Shown here in pieces: positions 53,632 to 63,626 of a DNA stretch of 64,000 nucleotides. The DNA is from Pacificibacter marinus. Its GTDB lineage: Bacteria > Pseudomonadota > Alphaproteobacteria > Rhodobacterales > Rhodobacteraceae. Where the stretch lies: assembly GCF_018860505.1 (NCBI RefSeq), contig NZ_JAHKPU010000039.1:118223-182222 (forward strand). Direction: 5' to 3'. The stretch's first letter is position 1; every line of letters begins with the position of its first letter. The notes under the pieces are model-generated. The model worked only from the letters and a program-made list of their open reading frames with translations, ran no database searches and was not told the DNA's origin. Made by a program: the position numbers and the translations under genes.

Positions 53632-54513
53632 ATGGTACAGGACAATCAGGCGACAGTAACGCCTAAGGCTGGGGATCCTGATTTCGTGCCCTACGATGCA
53701 CGTCGCCTGTCTTATGCGGGGACATTTTCGGATCCATCCAAAGTGATGATCATTCGGTCCATCGAATGGGTGACAGGCAAGTTGCCACTTTTACGGTATA
53801 TTCGTAGATTCGAAAGACTGGGCACGCCCGATGGCCAGCCATTTTTCACACAAGCGCTCAAAGTCATGGGCATTGATGTCAAAACGCCAGCCGACCAAAT
53901 CGCTAAAATTCCAGCGACCGGACCTGTGGTCGTGGTCGCAAACCACCCTCATGGCCTCGTTGATGGTTTGGTAATGGCGGAATTGATCGGCAAGGTGCGT
54001 ACCGACTATAAAATTCTCACGCGGTCTTTGTTGACGGGAATTCGAGAAATTGACCCCTTCATGTTGCCGGTTCCATTCCCGCATGAAGAAGACAGCCATC
54101 GCAAATCCATTGTAATGCGTAAGGAAGCGATGGCACATCTTAAGTCAGGTGGCGTGATTATCTTGTTCCCTGCGGGTGCTGTGGCAACGTCTGACACTTG
54201 GTTCGGTCCAGTGAAAGAAAAGCCGTGGAATCCGTTTACGGCTAAAATGGTTTTGAAATCCAACGCGCAGGTCGTCCCGATTTATTTTCCAGGCCGGAAC
54301 ACGCGCTTGTATCAAATTGCAGATAAAGTTTCCGCGACGATCCGCCAAGCGCTTTTGCTGCATGAGATCGTTCATGCGCGCAACAAGCCTCAGTCTCCTG
54401 TGATTGGGGATCCTTTGACGGCGGATCAATGCAGCGAATGGAAATCTAAGCCTGGCGGTTTTATGGATTGGCTGCGCAGCCACACGCTTGCTCTGGGTGG
54501 CCGCACAGATTGA
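53632..54513 (+). CDS. 1-Acylglycerol-3-phosphate acyltransferase-like protein (PlsC superfamily)
   Basis: 293 residues. Acyltransferase motif VVVANHPHGLVDGLVM (H-x4-D) near residue 102; LFPAGAVATS near 181 resembles the second substrate block. Expected to acylate a glycerolipid or related acceptor at the membrane; it may be one of the ornithine-lipid type acyltransferases, but nothing adjacent shows this. Converges with the 3-hydroxybutyryl-CoA dehydrogenase, ten bases between. Confidence 0.85.
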   Translation: MVQDNQATVTPKAGDPDFVPYDARRLSYAGTFSDPSKVMIIRSIEWVTGKLPLLRYIRRFERLGTPDGQPFFTQALKVMGIDVKTPADQIAKIPATGPVVVVANHPHGLVDGLVMAELIGKVRTDYKILTRSLLTGIREIDPFMLPVPFPHEEDSHRKSIVMRKEAMAHLKSGGVIILFPAGAVATSDTWFGPVKEKPWNPFTAKMVLKSNAQVVPIYFPGRNTRLYQIADKVSATIRQALLLHEIVHARNKPQSPVIGDPLTADQCSEWKSKPGGFMDWLRSHTLALGGRTD

Positions 54514-54523
54514 TTTATATGAT

Positions 54524-55399
54524 CTAGCGGGTCGGGACAGGTGTGTCACCTCGGTAGTCATAAAAGCCCCGCTTGGATTTGCGGCCCAACCACCCTGCTT
54601 CAACATATTTGGTCAGCAGCGGACAGGGGCGATATTTGGTGTCGGCCAAGCCGTCGTAAAGCACATTCATAATGGCAAGACAGGTGTCTAACCCGATGAA
54701 ATCCGCCAATTCCAGTGGTCCCATCGGTTGGTTGGCACCCAACTTGAGCGACTGGTCAATGGATGTGACAGACCCGACGCCTTCGTACAGTGTATAGACG
54801 GCTTCGTTGATCATCGGAACCAGTATACGATTGACGATAAAGCCCGGGAAATCTTCGGCACTGGCTGCGACTTTCCCTAAGCTTTCAACCACGTTCAGCA
54901 AAGTTTGGTAGGTCTCTTCATCAGTGGCAATCCCGCGGATGAGCTCAACAAGCTGCATCACAGGCACGGGGTTCATGAAATGAAACCCCATGAATTTTTC
55001 TGGCCGATCTGTGCGGGATGCCAGACGGGTGATTGAAATTGATGAGGTGTTGGAGGTCAAAATCGTGGTTGGTTTTAAGTGCGGTTGCAGTTTTTCAAAG
55101 ATTGCATCTTTGACTTCTTCACGTTCCGTTGCGGCCTCGATCACCAAATCGCATTGCCCGAGATCTTCAAGCGCCAGTGTTGTGGTGATGCGCCCCATTG
55201 TGGCGTCCATTTCATCTTGTGAAATCTTTTCTTTGCTCACTTGGCGGTCCAAATTCTTGCGAATGGTCGCCACTGCCTTTTCCAGACCGTCTTGCGAAAT
55301 GTCGTTTAGCAAAACTTGATATCCTGATAGGGCAAAAACATGAGCGATCCCGTTGCCCATTTGCCCTGCTCCGACGATCCCGACCGTAGAAATGTCCAT
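54524..55399 (-). CDS. 3-Hydroxybutyryl-CoA dehydrogenase
   Basis: 291 residues from MDISTVGIVGAGQMGNGIA (GGGAG upstream). NAD-binding GAGQMG at 10-15; catalytic His/Glu of HFMNPVPVMQLVELI; C-terminal helical domain. It interconverts acetoacetyl-CoA and 3-hydroxybutyryl-CoA. A 62-residue longer frame is not supported. Together with Etf it fits C4 acyl-CoA metabolism feeding the ethylmalonyl-CoA route. Confidence 0.93.
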   Translation of the reverse strand: MDISTVGIVGAGQMGNGIAHVFALSGYQVLLNDISQDGLEKAVATIRKNLDRQVSKEKISQDEMDATMGRITTTLALEDLGQCDLVIEAATEREEVKDAIFEKLQPHLKPTTILTSNTSSISITRLASRTDRPEKFMGFHFMNPVPVMQLVELIRGIATDEETYQTLLNVVESLGKVAASAEDFPGFIVNRILVPMINEAVYTLYEGVGSVTSIDQSLKLGANQPMGPLELADFIGLDTCLAIMNVLYDGLADTKYRPCPLLTKYVEAGWLGRKSKRGFYDYRGDTPVPTR

Positions 55400-55573
55400 T
55401 GTGCTGCGCTCCCTTGTGCTGTTGCTGACCATACCTGAGCTTGCGCGGCCTTCAAGGCAGGAAGCTGGGGTGGAACCAGTAAAATTTGGGCAAAATTGCA
55501 CGTTTAGCGTTTTTGAAACCTGTATCTGCGAATCTTGAACTTGGGTGATTAAACCAACAACTGGGTGGACGAT

Positions 55574-56401
55574 ATGGCTTACCAAAATCCGAGCAAGGGC
55601 GCTCTGAACTACTATCCGTGCCGATACGGAAAATCGAAACTTTTATTCCGTGGTCCGAAAAAGGACCTGCAAGACAATTACATCGCTTTCGTTGGCGGCA
55701 CAGAAACATACGGAAAATTCGTTGAGGTCCCGTTCCCAGATCAAGTGGGGGAGGGGTTGAATATGACCTCGATCAACCTTGGCTGCGTCAATGCTGGGAC
55801 CGATGTTTTTTTGACTGATGAAACCGTGATGAATATTTGTCAGAATGCCAAAGCGGTGGTGTTGCAAATTTCTGGCACGCAAAACATGTCCAATAGGTTT
55901 TATGCCGTTCATCCGCGCCGCAATGATCGCTTCTTGCGCGCCTCAACGCTGTTGAAAGTCATGTACCGTGATATTGATTTTACAGACTTTAATTTCACGC
56001 GACATCTTGTGACAACCTTGGAGCAGGAATCGACTGAAACATTTGCAATGGTGCGCCAAGAACTCAAAGATGCTTGGGTTGCACGAATGAAAACCATGAT
56101 CCCAAAAATGCCTAAAAATCTAATGTTGCTGTGGGTTTCAGATCATTCGCCGGATGATGTAGAGGCATGCAACGCTCTGCGTGGCGATCCTCTTTTTGTT
56201 GATCGTGATATGATCGAAGAAATACGTCCTTTGGTTAAAGGCATTGTTGAGGTCGTGGCCTCACCTCAGGATATTGAGACAGGCTACAATCTCATGTCCT
56301 ATTCAGATTTAGATGCGCTTTCGGCACGTGAGATGCTTGGGCCAATTGTTCAAGCCAAAGTTGCTGATGCTGTCTCTGGGGTGCTGGCTAAATTGGTGTG
56401 A
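55574..56401 (+). CDS. DUF6473-family protein
   Basis: 275 residues from MAYQNPSKGALNYYPCRYG (GGTGG upstream). The sequence has KLLFRGPKKDL, VGGTETYGKFVEVPFPD, LGCVNAGTDVFL and QNMSNRFYAVHPRRNDRFLRAS, which I associate with a Rhodobacteraceae family (DUF6473). The GGTETYG and QISGTQNMSNR patterns hint at an SGNH-hydrolase-like fold, but no catalytic triad is assigned. It is between hbd (divergent) and a terminator. Confidence 0.72.
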   Translation: MAYQNPSKGALNYYPCRYGKSKLLFRGPKKDLQDNYIAFVGGTETYGKFVEVPFPDQVGEGLNMTSINLGCVNAGTDVFLTDETVMNICQNAKAVVLQISGTQNMSNRFYAVHPRRNDRFLRASTLLKVMYRDIDFTDFNFTRHLVTTLEQESTETFAMVRQELKDAWVARMKTMIPKMPKNLMLLWVSDHSPDDVEACNALRGDPLFVDRDMIEEIRPLVKGIVEVVASPQDIETGYNLMSYSDLDALSAREMLGPIVQAKVADAVSGVLAKLV

Positions 56402-56418
56402 CGCTTGTTCATGCGTGC

Positions 56419-56452
56419 TAGAAAGGCCCGCCAATATTGGCGGGCCTTTCTA
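56419..56452. terminator. 34-bp perfect palindromic bidirectional terminator
   Basis: The sequence from TAGAAAGGCCCGCC to GGCGGGCCTTTCTA is an exact inverted repeat with no loop bases (arms 56419-56435 and 56436-56452). It lies 17 bases after the DUF6473 stop and 22 before the etfA end. Confidence 0.85.
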
Positions 56453-56474
56453 AAACTACGAACCTGTATTGGTC

Positions 56475-57395
56475 CTAAAGCTTTTCAATCATTTCTGGCA
56501 CAGCTGAGAAAAGATCCGCGACCAGTCCAAAGTCAGCAACTTGGAAAATTGGTGCTTCTTCGTCTTTGTTGATGGCAACGATGACTTTACTGTCTTTCAT
56601 GCCGGCGAGGTGCTGGATCGCACCAGAAATCCCGACGGCAACATAAAGGTCTGGCGCCACGACTTTACCTGTTTGGCCGACCTGCAAATCATTCGCTGCA
56701 AAGCCGGAATCCACGGCGGCACGTGATGCGCCAACGGCGCCGCCAAGTTTGTCGGCGAGCTGTGCGATCAGGGCAAAATCATCTTCAGACCCAACACCGC
56801 GACCGCCAGAGACGACCACGCCAGCCGACGTCAATTCAGGACGATCGCTGGTGACAACCGCGTCGCCGATGTGGTTGGACAGCCCCGCATCGCCCGTACC
56901 TGATGCGGCTTCAACAGCAGCAGATCCGCCGCCCGCTGCAAGCTCTAGTGTTGCGGTTCGGAAGGTTATAACTTTAATCGCATCGGATGTTTTCACAGTC
57001 TGAAGCGCATTGCCTGCGTAGATTGGGCGTTTGAAGGTGTCGGCGTCGATCACTTCAATGACATCGGACAAAATCATCACATCCAAAAGGGCAGCCACGC
57101 GCGGCAAAATATTTTTGGCGATAGATGTTGAGGCGGCTGTGATGTGGCTGAAGTCTTCAGAGAGACCTGCGATAAGGCCCGCAACATTTTCCGCCAAGCC
57201 GTTCGCATAAGCGGCATCATCGGCGAGCAAGACTTTCGAGACGCCAGAAATTTTTGCCGCTTCTTCAGCAGCCGCAGCAGGACCACATACGAGCAATGTG
57301 ACATCGCCGAGTTGGGCCGAGCCAGTGACGGCTTTCGATGTTGCGTCCAGCACCAATGCGCCGCCGACAACTTCTGCAAGACAAAGTACAGCCAT
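56475..57395 (-). CDS. etfA: Electron transfer flavoprotein alpha subunit
   Basis: 306 residues. C-terminal FAD site [27 protein letters not shown] and [23 protein letters not shown]. Takes electrons from acyl-CoA dehydrogenases to ETF-quinone oxidoreductase. Start overlaps etfB stop by one base (TAATG). Confidence 0.96.
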   Translation of the reverse strand: MAVLCLAEVVGGALVLDATSKAVTGSAQLGDVTLLVCGPAAAAEEAAKISGVSKVLLADDAAYANGLAENVAGLIAGLSEDFSHITAASTSIAKNILPRVAALLDVMILSDVIEVIDADTFKRPIYAGNALQTVKTSDAIKVITFRTATLELAAGGGSAAVEAASGTGDAGLSNHIGDAVVTSDRPELTSAGVVVSGGRGVGSEDDFALIAQLADKLGGAVGASRAAVDSGFAANDLQVGQTGKVVAPDLYVAVGISGAIQHLAGMKDSKVIVAINKDEEAPIFQVADFGLVADLFSAVPEMIEKL

Positions 57396-58147
57396 TAGAC
57401 GAGGCCTCCTTCTTTGAGTTTCGCGATCAATTCGTCAACGGATCCAACCATGATACCGGCGGCACGATCAGCCGGTTCTTCCGTGGTGACGATTGTATGA
57501 CGCGGGGTGATGTCGACAGCAAAGTCCGCGGCAGTTTTTTCATCCAATGGCTTTTTCTTGGCCTTCATAATGTTTGGCAAAGAGGCGTAGCGCGGCTCGT
57601 TCAGGCGCAAATCTGCAGTCACAATTGCGGGCAATTTCACCGAAATCGTTTGCAAACCGCCGTCAACTTCACGGGTTACAATGGCAGAGCCGTCTTCGAT
57701 CTTAAGCTCAGATGCAAAGGTCGCCTGCCCCCAACCCAAAAGTGCTGCGAGCATTTGGCCCGTCGCGTTCATGTCGTTGTCGATGGCTTGCTTGCCTGCG
57801 ATGACCAGATCGGGGGTTTCCTCGTCAATGACAGCTTTTAAAAGCTTCGCAACGGCCAAGGGTTCGATTGTGACGCCTTGGTCTGTGGTGATCAAAATCG
57901 CGCGATCGGCCCCCATCGCCATGGCAGAGCGTAGCGCGTCAGTGGACTTTTTCTCGCCGATAGAGACGACAACAACTTCTGTTGCAATGCCCGCTTCTTT
58001 GAGGCGAATGGCCTCTTCGACAGCGATTTCGTCGAACGGATTCATCGACATCTTAACATTGGTCAGATCAACACCTGACCCATCCGAGCTGACTTTAACC
58101 TTAACATTATAATCAATCACGCGCTTTACAGGCACCAAAACCTTCAT
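57395..58147 (-). CDS. etfB: Electron transfer flavoprotein beta subunit
   Basis: 250 residues, [19 protein letters not shown] start. It shows the nucleotide-binding region [25 protein letters not shown] and the beta signature [31 protein letters not shown]. Forms the ETF heterodimer with EtfA. First gene of the etfBA pair. Confidence 0.96.
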   Translation of the reverse strand: MKVLVPVKRVIDYNVKVKVSSDGSGVDLTNVKMSMNPFDEIAVEEAIRLKEAGIATEVVVVSIGEKKSTDALRSAMAMGADRAILITTDQGVTIEPLAVAKLLKAVIDEETPDLVIAGKQAIDNDMNATGQMLAALLGWGQATFASELKIEDGSAIVTREVDGGLQTISVKLPAIVTADLRLNEPRYASLPNIMKAKKKPLDEKTAADFAVDITPRHTIVTTEEPADRAAGIMVGSVDELIAKLKEGGLV

Positions 58148-58290
58148 GCGGATACTCCCTTGGATTTAGAGCTGCGTTGGACGCGCAGCACAGAATACGT
58201 CAAATTCCGTTCGTTTATGACTCGTCTGAACACAAAGGAACACCCCAAATTGTAACGGGAATCGTGTAGGTACGTGCCGTCAGTTTAGAG

Positions 58291-58863
58291 CTATCGGTTG
58301 GCGCCTGGGACCCATAGAACGTCATCTTGGCCATTGTTGTTCGCAATGCGCGCGGCAACAAAAAACCAATCAGATAGCCTGTTTAGGTATTTAATTGCGG
58401 AAAGGTTGACGTCATCTGCCGTGCTTAAATCGACAGTCAGGCGTTCAGCACGGCGTGCGACAGTACGACACAGGTGCAGGTGCGCTGCCAAAGGCGAGCC
58501 TCCAGGTAGGATGAAAGATCGCAAAGCAGAGAGATTCGCGTTCATAGTATCAATCTCAGTTTCCAAGCGATCCACTTGCGAAGAAACCATTCGCAGGGGA
58601 GGATATTCTGCGTCATCGTCTTTTTTCATGTGAGGGCGGCATAGGTCTGCACCAAGATCAAACAAATCGTTCTGGATTCGTGCGAGGGCTGCATCCATGT
58701 CGCCTTTGGTTGTTAGTCGCGCTACGCCAACTGTGGCGTTCAATTCATCCACGGTGCCGTAGGCCTCAACACGCGGCGCGTATTTGGCAACACGGCTGCC
58801 ATCGCCAAGTGCGGTCTCGCCTTTGTCGCCAGTGCGTGTGTAAATTTTGTTGAGTACGACCAT
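58291..58863 (-). CDS. Corrinoid adenosyltransferase, PduO type
   Basis: 190 residues from MVVLNKIYTRTGDKGETALG. ATP-binding RTGDKGETALGDGSRV and YGTVDELNATVG, and LPGGSPLAAHLHLCRTVARRAER. It transfers adenosyl from ATP to cob(I)alamin, giving adenosylcobalamin, the cofactor of mutases and ligand of the riboswitch. It starts one base after the twin-transmembrane gene's stop (TGATATG). Confidence 0.94.
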   Translation of the reverse strand: MVVLNKIYTRTGDKGETALGDGSRVAKYAPRVEAYGTVDELNATVGVARLTTKGDMDAALARIQNDLFDLGADLCRPHMKKDDDAEYPPLRMVSSQVDRLETEIDTMNANLSALRSFILPGGSPLAAHLHLCRTVARRAERLTVDLSTADDVNLSAIKYLNRLSDWFFVAARIANNNGQDDVLWVPGANR

Positions 58864-58864
58864 A

Positions 58865-59071
58865 TCAGCCCCCTGTTTTGCGCAGCGCGACGTATATAAC
58901 CACAAGAACCACGACAATAAGCTGCGCTCCAATGCGATATTGCATCATTTTGTTCGACTTCTTTGCGCCGTCCATGCCGCCGCGTCCCATAAGACTGATG
59001 CCGCGGGCTAGGATAAGCGAAACGATGACGCAGCCGACAATCACGGCGATGAAAAGAGGATCTTGCAGCAT
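58865..59071 (-). CDS. Small twin-transmembrane (HIG1-like) protein
   Basis: 68 residues, AAAGGA upstream. Two helices, LFIAVIVGCVIVSLILARGI and YRIGAQLIVVVLVVIYVAL, joined by a Gly/Lys-rich loop with GRGGMDGAKKSNKMMQ. Resembles small twin-TM/HIG1-type proteins of alphaproteobacteria, function unclear. Coupled to the PduO gene. Confidence 0.78.
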   Translation of the reverse strand: MLQDPLFIAVIVGCVIVSLILARGISLMGRGGMDGAKKSNKMMQYRIGAQLIVVVLVVIYVALRKTGG

Positions 59072-59179
59072 GATGCTGTCCTTTACCTAAATACGTTACC
59101 AATGACATAGCCTGTCTGGCGGCAAAACCAAACACGCGAAGTGCCGCGGCTTGATCGGCTGACGCCTGCGAGAGGGGGG

Positions 59180-60007
59180 CTAGGACCTTGCGGCGATTGC
59201 GTCAAACACAGAGGTTGGCAGGAGGCGACGCAACACGGCTGCAACCCATGTGGGGGTTGTGACGTAGTAATGTGCGCGTGGATGATTTGTGTTGAGCGCC
59301 TTGATCAAGACGTTGGTGACCGCTTCAGCCCCAAGTTCAAATCGATCAGGTGCTTTGCTGGCTTCATAAAGACGTGGCACCAAAGAGGCGCGGTATTGAT
59401 CTGCCCGTGCAGAAGTTTCCCAGTCGATCCATTTGTCGAATTCTTTGCGCGCATTGAGGCGAAAATCACTGGTGATCGGGCCGGGTTCGATGCTGACGAC
59501 GTGAATACCCGTGCCGCGCATCTCAAGGCGCAGGGTATCGGTGAGGCCCTCAAGCGCGAATTTTGTTGAATTGTAGGACCCGCGCCACGGCATAGCGACA
59601 AGCCCCAAAACCGAAGAGCATTGAATGATGTGCCCATGACCCTGTGCGCGCATTACAGGAATGACTCGGCGTGTCAGATCGTGCCAGCCGAAAAAATTGG
59701 CCTCGAAATTTTGCCGCAAGGCCTCAACAGGTAGGTCTTCGACAGCGGCTGGAATGGCGTAGGCACCGTTGTTGTATAACGCGTCTAACGTGCCACCTGT
59801 CAGTTTCATAGCCTCATTGAAGCCGCGTTCAACCGACTTTGGGTCTTCATAATCAAGAACAAAACTGTCTAGGCCTTCATCTTGCAGCCTGTCGCAGTCA
59901 CTTTGCTTTCGGCAGGTGGCCAGAACGTGCCACCCCTTGGCTTTCAATGTGGTGGCAGCGTGATAGCCAATGCCTGACGAGGAGCCGGTGATGAGAATGG
60001 ACCGCAT
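59180..60007 (-). CDS. SDR-family NAD(P)-dependent oxidoreductase
   Basis: 275 residues. TGSSSGIGYHAA nucleotide motif (7-18), NNGAYA near 89, catalytic Ser before the YNSTK Tyr/Lys pair near 148-152. Substrate unknown; the 'retinol dehydrogenase-like' SDR class fits by length. Ribosome site AAGGG. It lies 73 bp after the SH3 gene, perhaps in one transcript with it. Confidence 0.9.
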   Translation of the reverse strand: MRSILITGSSSGIGYHAATTLKAKGWHVLATCRKQSDCDRLQDEGLDSFVLDYEDPKSVERGFNEAMKLTGGTLDALYNNGAYAIPAAVEDLPVEALRQNFEANFFGWHDLTRRVIPVMRAQGHGHIIQCSSVLGLVAMPWRGSYNSTKFALEGLTDTLRLEMRGTGIHVVSIEPGPITSDFRLNARKEFDKWIDWETSARADQYRASLVPRLYEASKAPDRFELGAEAVTNVLIKALNTNHPRAHYYVTTPTWVAAVLRRLLPTSVFDAIAARS

Positions 60008-60080
60008 GGAATACCCTTAAACGCCTGAGTTGACGCATGTCTTGAGGTAAAGCACCCGCGGACCTGCTGGCGTAGGGTGG

Positions 60081-60659
60081 CTATTCCGTAAGAGGTGTCA
60101 AGAAGCGAGAGGACATATATCCCTCAATGCCATCGCCTTCGATGATGATTTTCACCCAAGCGCTGTTGGGATCCGAGATGACACGCACAACATCTGCGCG
60201 TTCAACTTGGCCCAATACAGGGTTAGAGGTTGTTGGGCCTGAGCGCACGTTGACGCGGTTGGCGGTGACCGAGCGCAGAATCATCTCATTTGAGGTGGAT
60301 TTTCCAACGTTATTGGTTTTGCGCGCCATAAGGGCTGCAAGCTTGGCTGGGTTCGCGACGGTGGTTGTCGACACAATATCAGGCGTCGCGTTTGCTTGTG
60401 CTGGATCGAAGCTGGCGTTCTGAACGTGTGCGATGTTTTTCTGGCTTGATTTTCTTGGCGCGATTTGGGCCAAGGTCGCGACATAGGTCGGTTCGCGTTT
60501 AGATGTATCTGTGAACGCCTCGGACATGACTGTGACAATGGACGTGCGCTGTGCGCGCAACGTTTCCAATTCGGTTTGTTCATCTGAGGACAATTCCCCA
60601 CCGAAAGCTAAAAATATAGTAAGCAGACCAGCAAGGGTCAGCGCAGATAGACGCAGCAT
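60081..60659 (-). CDS. SH3-domain (SH3b) envelope protein
   Basis: 192 residues from MLRLSALTLAGLLTIFLAFGG (GGGGAA upstream). An N-terminal signal/anchor, a low-complexity middle part, and a C-terminal bacterial SH3 domain (TANRVNVRSGPTTSNPVLGQ ... GYMSSRFLTPL). Probably periplasmic, binding cell-wall peptides. Confidence 0.84.
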   Translation of the reverse strand: MLRLSALTLAGLLTIFLAFGGELSSDEQTELETLRAQRTSIVTVMSEAFTDTSKREPTYVATLAQIAPRKSSQKNIAHVQNASFDPAQANATPDIVSTTTVANPAKLAALMARKTNNVGKSTSNEMILRSVTANRVNVRSGPTTSNPVLGQVERADVVRVISDPNSAWVKIIIEGDGIEGYMSSRFLTPLTE

Positions 60660-60832
60660 AAAATGTTCCCCCGAACACACTTGTTAACACAGCTGTCTAT
60701 ACAAAGATGTTTAAGACTTTGCGGGGAAAAAAGGAAAAGTTTTCCCGCGTTTCTGGCGTCTGCCGCATTCTTGCCACATTTGAACGTGCGAGGCCGCTTG
60801 CTCGTGCGCGGCGGCGCTTGTATCACTGTTTT

Positions 60833-63190
60833 ATGAGCAGTGATTTGATAGATAATAACGGCGGTCAGGGCGATGCCTCTGGCGAGACCTTAGAGCCCTT
60901 GCGCCGCGCCATTGGCGAGCGTTACCTGACCTATGCCTTATCGACGATCATGCACAGGGCTTTGCCCGACGCGCGTGATGGTTTGAAGCCTGTGCACCGA
61001 CGTATTTTATACGCGATGCGCGAACTTCGTTTGGCCTCAAACGGGGGATTCCGTAAATCTGCAAAGATTTCCGGTGACGTGATGGGGAACTATCACCCGC
61101 ATGGTGATATGGCGATTTACGATGCCATGGCGCGCTTAGCCCAAGACTTTAACGTGCGCTATCCGTTGGTGCATGGTCAGGGGAACTTTGGCAATATCGA
61201 TGGCGACAACCCCGCGGCTTCGCGCTACACCGAGGCGCGCATGACGGCTGCGGCCGAAGCTTTGCTTGAGGGGCTTAACGAGGATGCGGTTAATTTTCGT
61301 GCCAACTATGACGGCACGCTGACCGAACCCGAAGTCTTGCCTGCTGCCTTTCCGAACCTTTTGGCAAACGGGTCTACCGGTATTGCTGTTGGTATGGCCA
61401 CCAATATTCCGCCGCACAACTTGGTTGAATTGGTCGATGCCAGTCTGCACATGATTAAAACACCCGACGTGCGCGACGAGACCTTGTTGAACTATGTCCA
61501 AGGGCCTGACTTTCCGACCGGTGGCGTGATTGTTGAATCCAAAGAAAGCATGATCAAATCCTATGCCACAGGGCGCGGATCGTTCCGTTTGCGCGCCAAG
61601 TGGGAGGTGGAAGACCTTGGTCGTGGTGTTTGGCAGATCGTTGTGACTGAAATCCCGTATCAGGTGCAAAAATCAAAACTGATCGAAAAGCTGGCAGAGC
61701 TTATTCAGGTTAAAAAGGTACCTATTCTTGGCGATGTCCGTGATGAAAGTACCGAAGATGTGCGTTTGATTTTGGAACCTAAATCCAAAAACGTCGATCC
61801 AGATATGTTGATGAACACGCTGTTCCGTAACTCTGATTTGGAAATTCGGTTTTCGATGAACATGAACGTGTTGATCGATGGGCGCACGCCCAAAGTTTGT
61901 TCGCTTAAAGAGGTGTTGCGTGCCTTTTTGGATCACCGCCAAGACGTGCTTTTGCGCCGTTCGCAGCACCGTCTGGAAAAAATCGATCACCGCTTAGAAG
62001 TGCTGCGCGGTTTTATCATCGCTTTCCTCAATCTGGATCGTGTGATCGATATCATTCGCTATGATGATGATCCTAAAAAGGCCTTGATGGCCGAGGTTTG
62101 GCATCCCGATGCGCCGAGGGCGATGACAGAGTCAGATTATATCTCTCCGTTGCCTGCGGCTGATGGCGTGGGCGAATTGTCTGAAGTGCAGGCTGAGGCC
62201 ATTCTCAACATGCGTCTGCGCAGTTTGCGTCGCTTGGAAGAAATGGAACTCGTACGCGAACGCGACGCTTTGATCGAAGAGCGCGCCGCGATTGCTGAAC
62301 TTTTGGCGACCCCCGGTGTGCAATGGGACCGCATATCGGAAGAACTGAAAGACATCAAAAAACGCTTTGGTAAAGATTATGAACGCGGGCATCGCCTGAC
62401 GCAATTCGCAGAAGCCAAAGAGGTCGAAGACGTGCCTTTGGAGGCCATGATTGAACGCGAGCCGATCACGGTTGTCTGTTCGCAAATGGGCTGGATCCGC
62501 GCCATGTCTGGTCACATCGATCTGACGCGCGAATTGAAATTCAAAGACGGAGACGGCCCACGCTTTATCTTCCACGCGGAGACGACGGACCGCCTGTTGC
62601 TTGTTGGTTCAAACGGGCGCGTTTTAACGCTGTCCGCTGCCAACCTGCCGGGCGGGCGCGGCATGGGCGAACCGGTGCGGTTGATTGTTGATCTGCCCAA
62701 TGAGGTCGAGATCGTTGATCTGATTGTCCATAAGCCCGGTGAAAAGCTGTTGTTTGCCTCTAGTGCGGGTGACGGATTCATTGTGCCTGAAAATGACATC
62801 ATCGCGCAGACGCGCAGCGGCAAACAGGTGCTCAACGTCAAAGATGGTGCGGTGGCGGCCTGTGTTCGTCGTGTGGCTGGTGATCATGTTGCGGTGATTT
62901 CGAAAAACCGTCGCTTCCTTGTCTTCCCGATTTCAGAAGTGCCTGAACTGGGGCGCGGCAAAGGCGTGAGGCTGCAAAAATACAGCATGGCACGCGGTGC
63001 TCAAGGTATGTTGGAGCTCGATGGAGGCTTGAGTGATATCACAACCTTCACTCTTGAAGACGGGCTCAGCTGGACCATGGGCGGAGGCAATACCCGCACC
63101 GAAAAAGACCTGAGCCAATGGATCGGCAAGCGGGCGGGGGTCGGCAAGCAGCCGCCGCATGGCTTCCCGCGCGATAATAAATTTGGTTAA
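60833..63190 (+). CDS. parC: DNA topoisomerase IV subunit A
   Basis: 785 residues from MSSDLIDNNGG; a 42-residue earlier start at 60707 adds basic sequence not expected in ParC. Landmarks are ARDGLKPVHRRILYAMRE, GNYHPHGDMAIYDAMARLAQDF and the catalytic Tyr in AASRYTEARM. The C-terminal beta-pinwheel runs from about residue 530. Decatenates daughter chromosomes with ParE (not here). A strong terminator follows. Confidence 0.95.
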   Translation: MSSDLIDNNGGQGDASGETLEPLRRAIGERYLTYALSTIMHRALPDARDGLKPVHRRILYAMRELRLASNGGFRKSAKISGDVMGNYHPHGDMAIYDAMARLAQDFNVRYPLVHGQGNFGNIDGDNPAASRYTEARMTAAAEALLEGLNEDAVNFRANYDGTLTEPEVLPAAFPNLLANGSTGIAVGMATNIPPHNLVELVDASLHMIKTPDVRDETLLNYVQGPDFPTGGVIVESKESMIKSYATGRGSFRLRAKWEVEDLGRGVWQIVVTEIPYQVQKSKLIEKLAELIQVKKVPILGDVRDESTEDVRLILEPKSKNVDPDMLMNTLFRNSDLEIRFSMNMNVLIDGRTPKVCSLKEVLRAFLDHRQDVLLRRSQHRLEKIDHRLEVLRGFIIAFLNLDRVIDIIRYDDDPKKALMAEVWHPDAPRAMTESDYISPLPAADGVGELSEVQAEAILNMRLRSLRRLEEMELVRERDALIEERAAIAELLATPGVQWDRISEELKDIKKRFGKDYERGHRLTQFAEAKEVEDVPLEAMIEREPITVVCSQMGWIRAMSGHIDLTRELKFKDGDGPRFIFHAETTDRLLLVGSNGRVLTLSAANLPGGRGMGEPVRLIVDLPNEVEIVDLIVHKPGEKLLFASSAGDGFIVPENDIIAQTRSGKQVLNVKDGAVAACVRRVAGDHVAVISKNRRFLVFPISEVPELGRGKGVRLQKYSMARGAQGMLELDGGLSDITTFTLEDGLSWTMGGGNTRTEKDLSQWIGKRAGVGKQPPHGFPRDNKFG

Positions 63191-63204
63191 GGACTTAGCC
63201 AAAC

Positions 63205-63232
63205 AAAAGGGCGCTCAATTGGGCGCCCTTTT
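63205..63232 (+). terminator. Terminator after parC
   Basis: AAAAGGGCGC and GCGCCCTTTT form a 10-bp stem with an eight-base loop 14 bases after the parC stop. It carries both an A-run and a T-run. Confidence 0.88.
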
Positions 63233-63362
63233 CGCAACTCGGACCATCACAACTGTGCGTCGTGCTGATCTGGCTTTTGGCGATAGTTGTACCGATTGCG
63301 CGGTGCAAAGCGTGTATTTGCTCAAACTGGCTTTGATGTTGCAAGTGAATTGCTTGAGGTGA

Positions 63363-63626
63363 TTCGCCTGTGCAAAACGTATCTTATCGTCATCAACAGG
63401 GGGTGCTGTCGATGGTTTGCATGGTTCGTCGCTGATCATCACCAAAGCTCACGGCGACAGGGGGCAAAATCTTTCAGCGTTTAGCGCTAAGGTGGGTATT
63501 GAAATTGCACGGTATTTGACGAAAAATGTTCAAATTATCGATGCGCGTCTTGCAAAAATCCCTTCGACGTTGCCGTTCCCGCACAAGATGCCGCTCAACA
63601 TGCGGGAAATGTCAACTGACGCTTGA
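63363..63626 (+). pseudogene. Unassigned coding-like tail, possible gene remnant or small gene
   Basis: One frame stays open for 87 codons after a stop at 63360-63362 and ends with a stop at 63624-63626. Its protein-like part reads HGSSLIITKAHGDRGQ, AFSAKVGIEIARYLTKN and IPSTLPFPHKMPLNMREM. The only starts are TTG (63417) and internal codons, without a ribosome site. The composition looks protein-coding but I recognise no family. It could be the 3' remnant of a lost gene or a small real gene. Confidence 0.35.
63481..63490. promoter_or_regulatory. TTAGCGCTAA perfect palindrome before tuf
   Basis: An exact palindrome matching the consensus suggested by the imperfect pckA-upstream elements. It lies inside the unassigned coding-like tail, 220 bases from tuf, which weakens a promoter role. 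Confidence 0.25.

Noticed and set aside
54524..55585. 62-residue extension of the 3-hydroxybutyryl-CoA dehydrogenase
   Set aside because: The NAD-binding fold starts directly at MDISTVGIVGAGQMG, which has its own ribosome site; the extension crosses the divergent promoter region.
60707..60832. N-terminal extension of parC
   Set aside because: Adds a basic 42-residue segment not seen in ParC; MSSDLIDN at 60833 fits the family.
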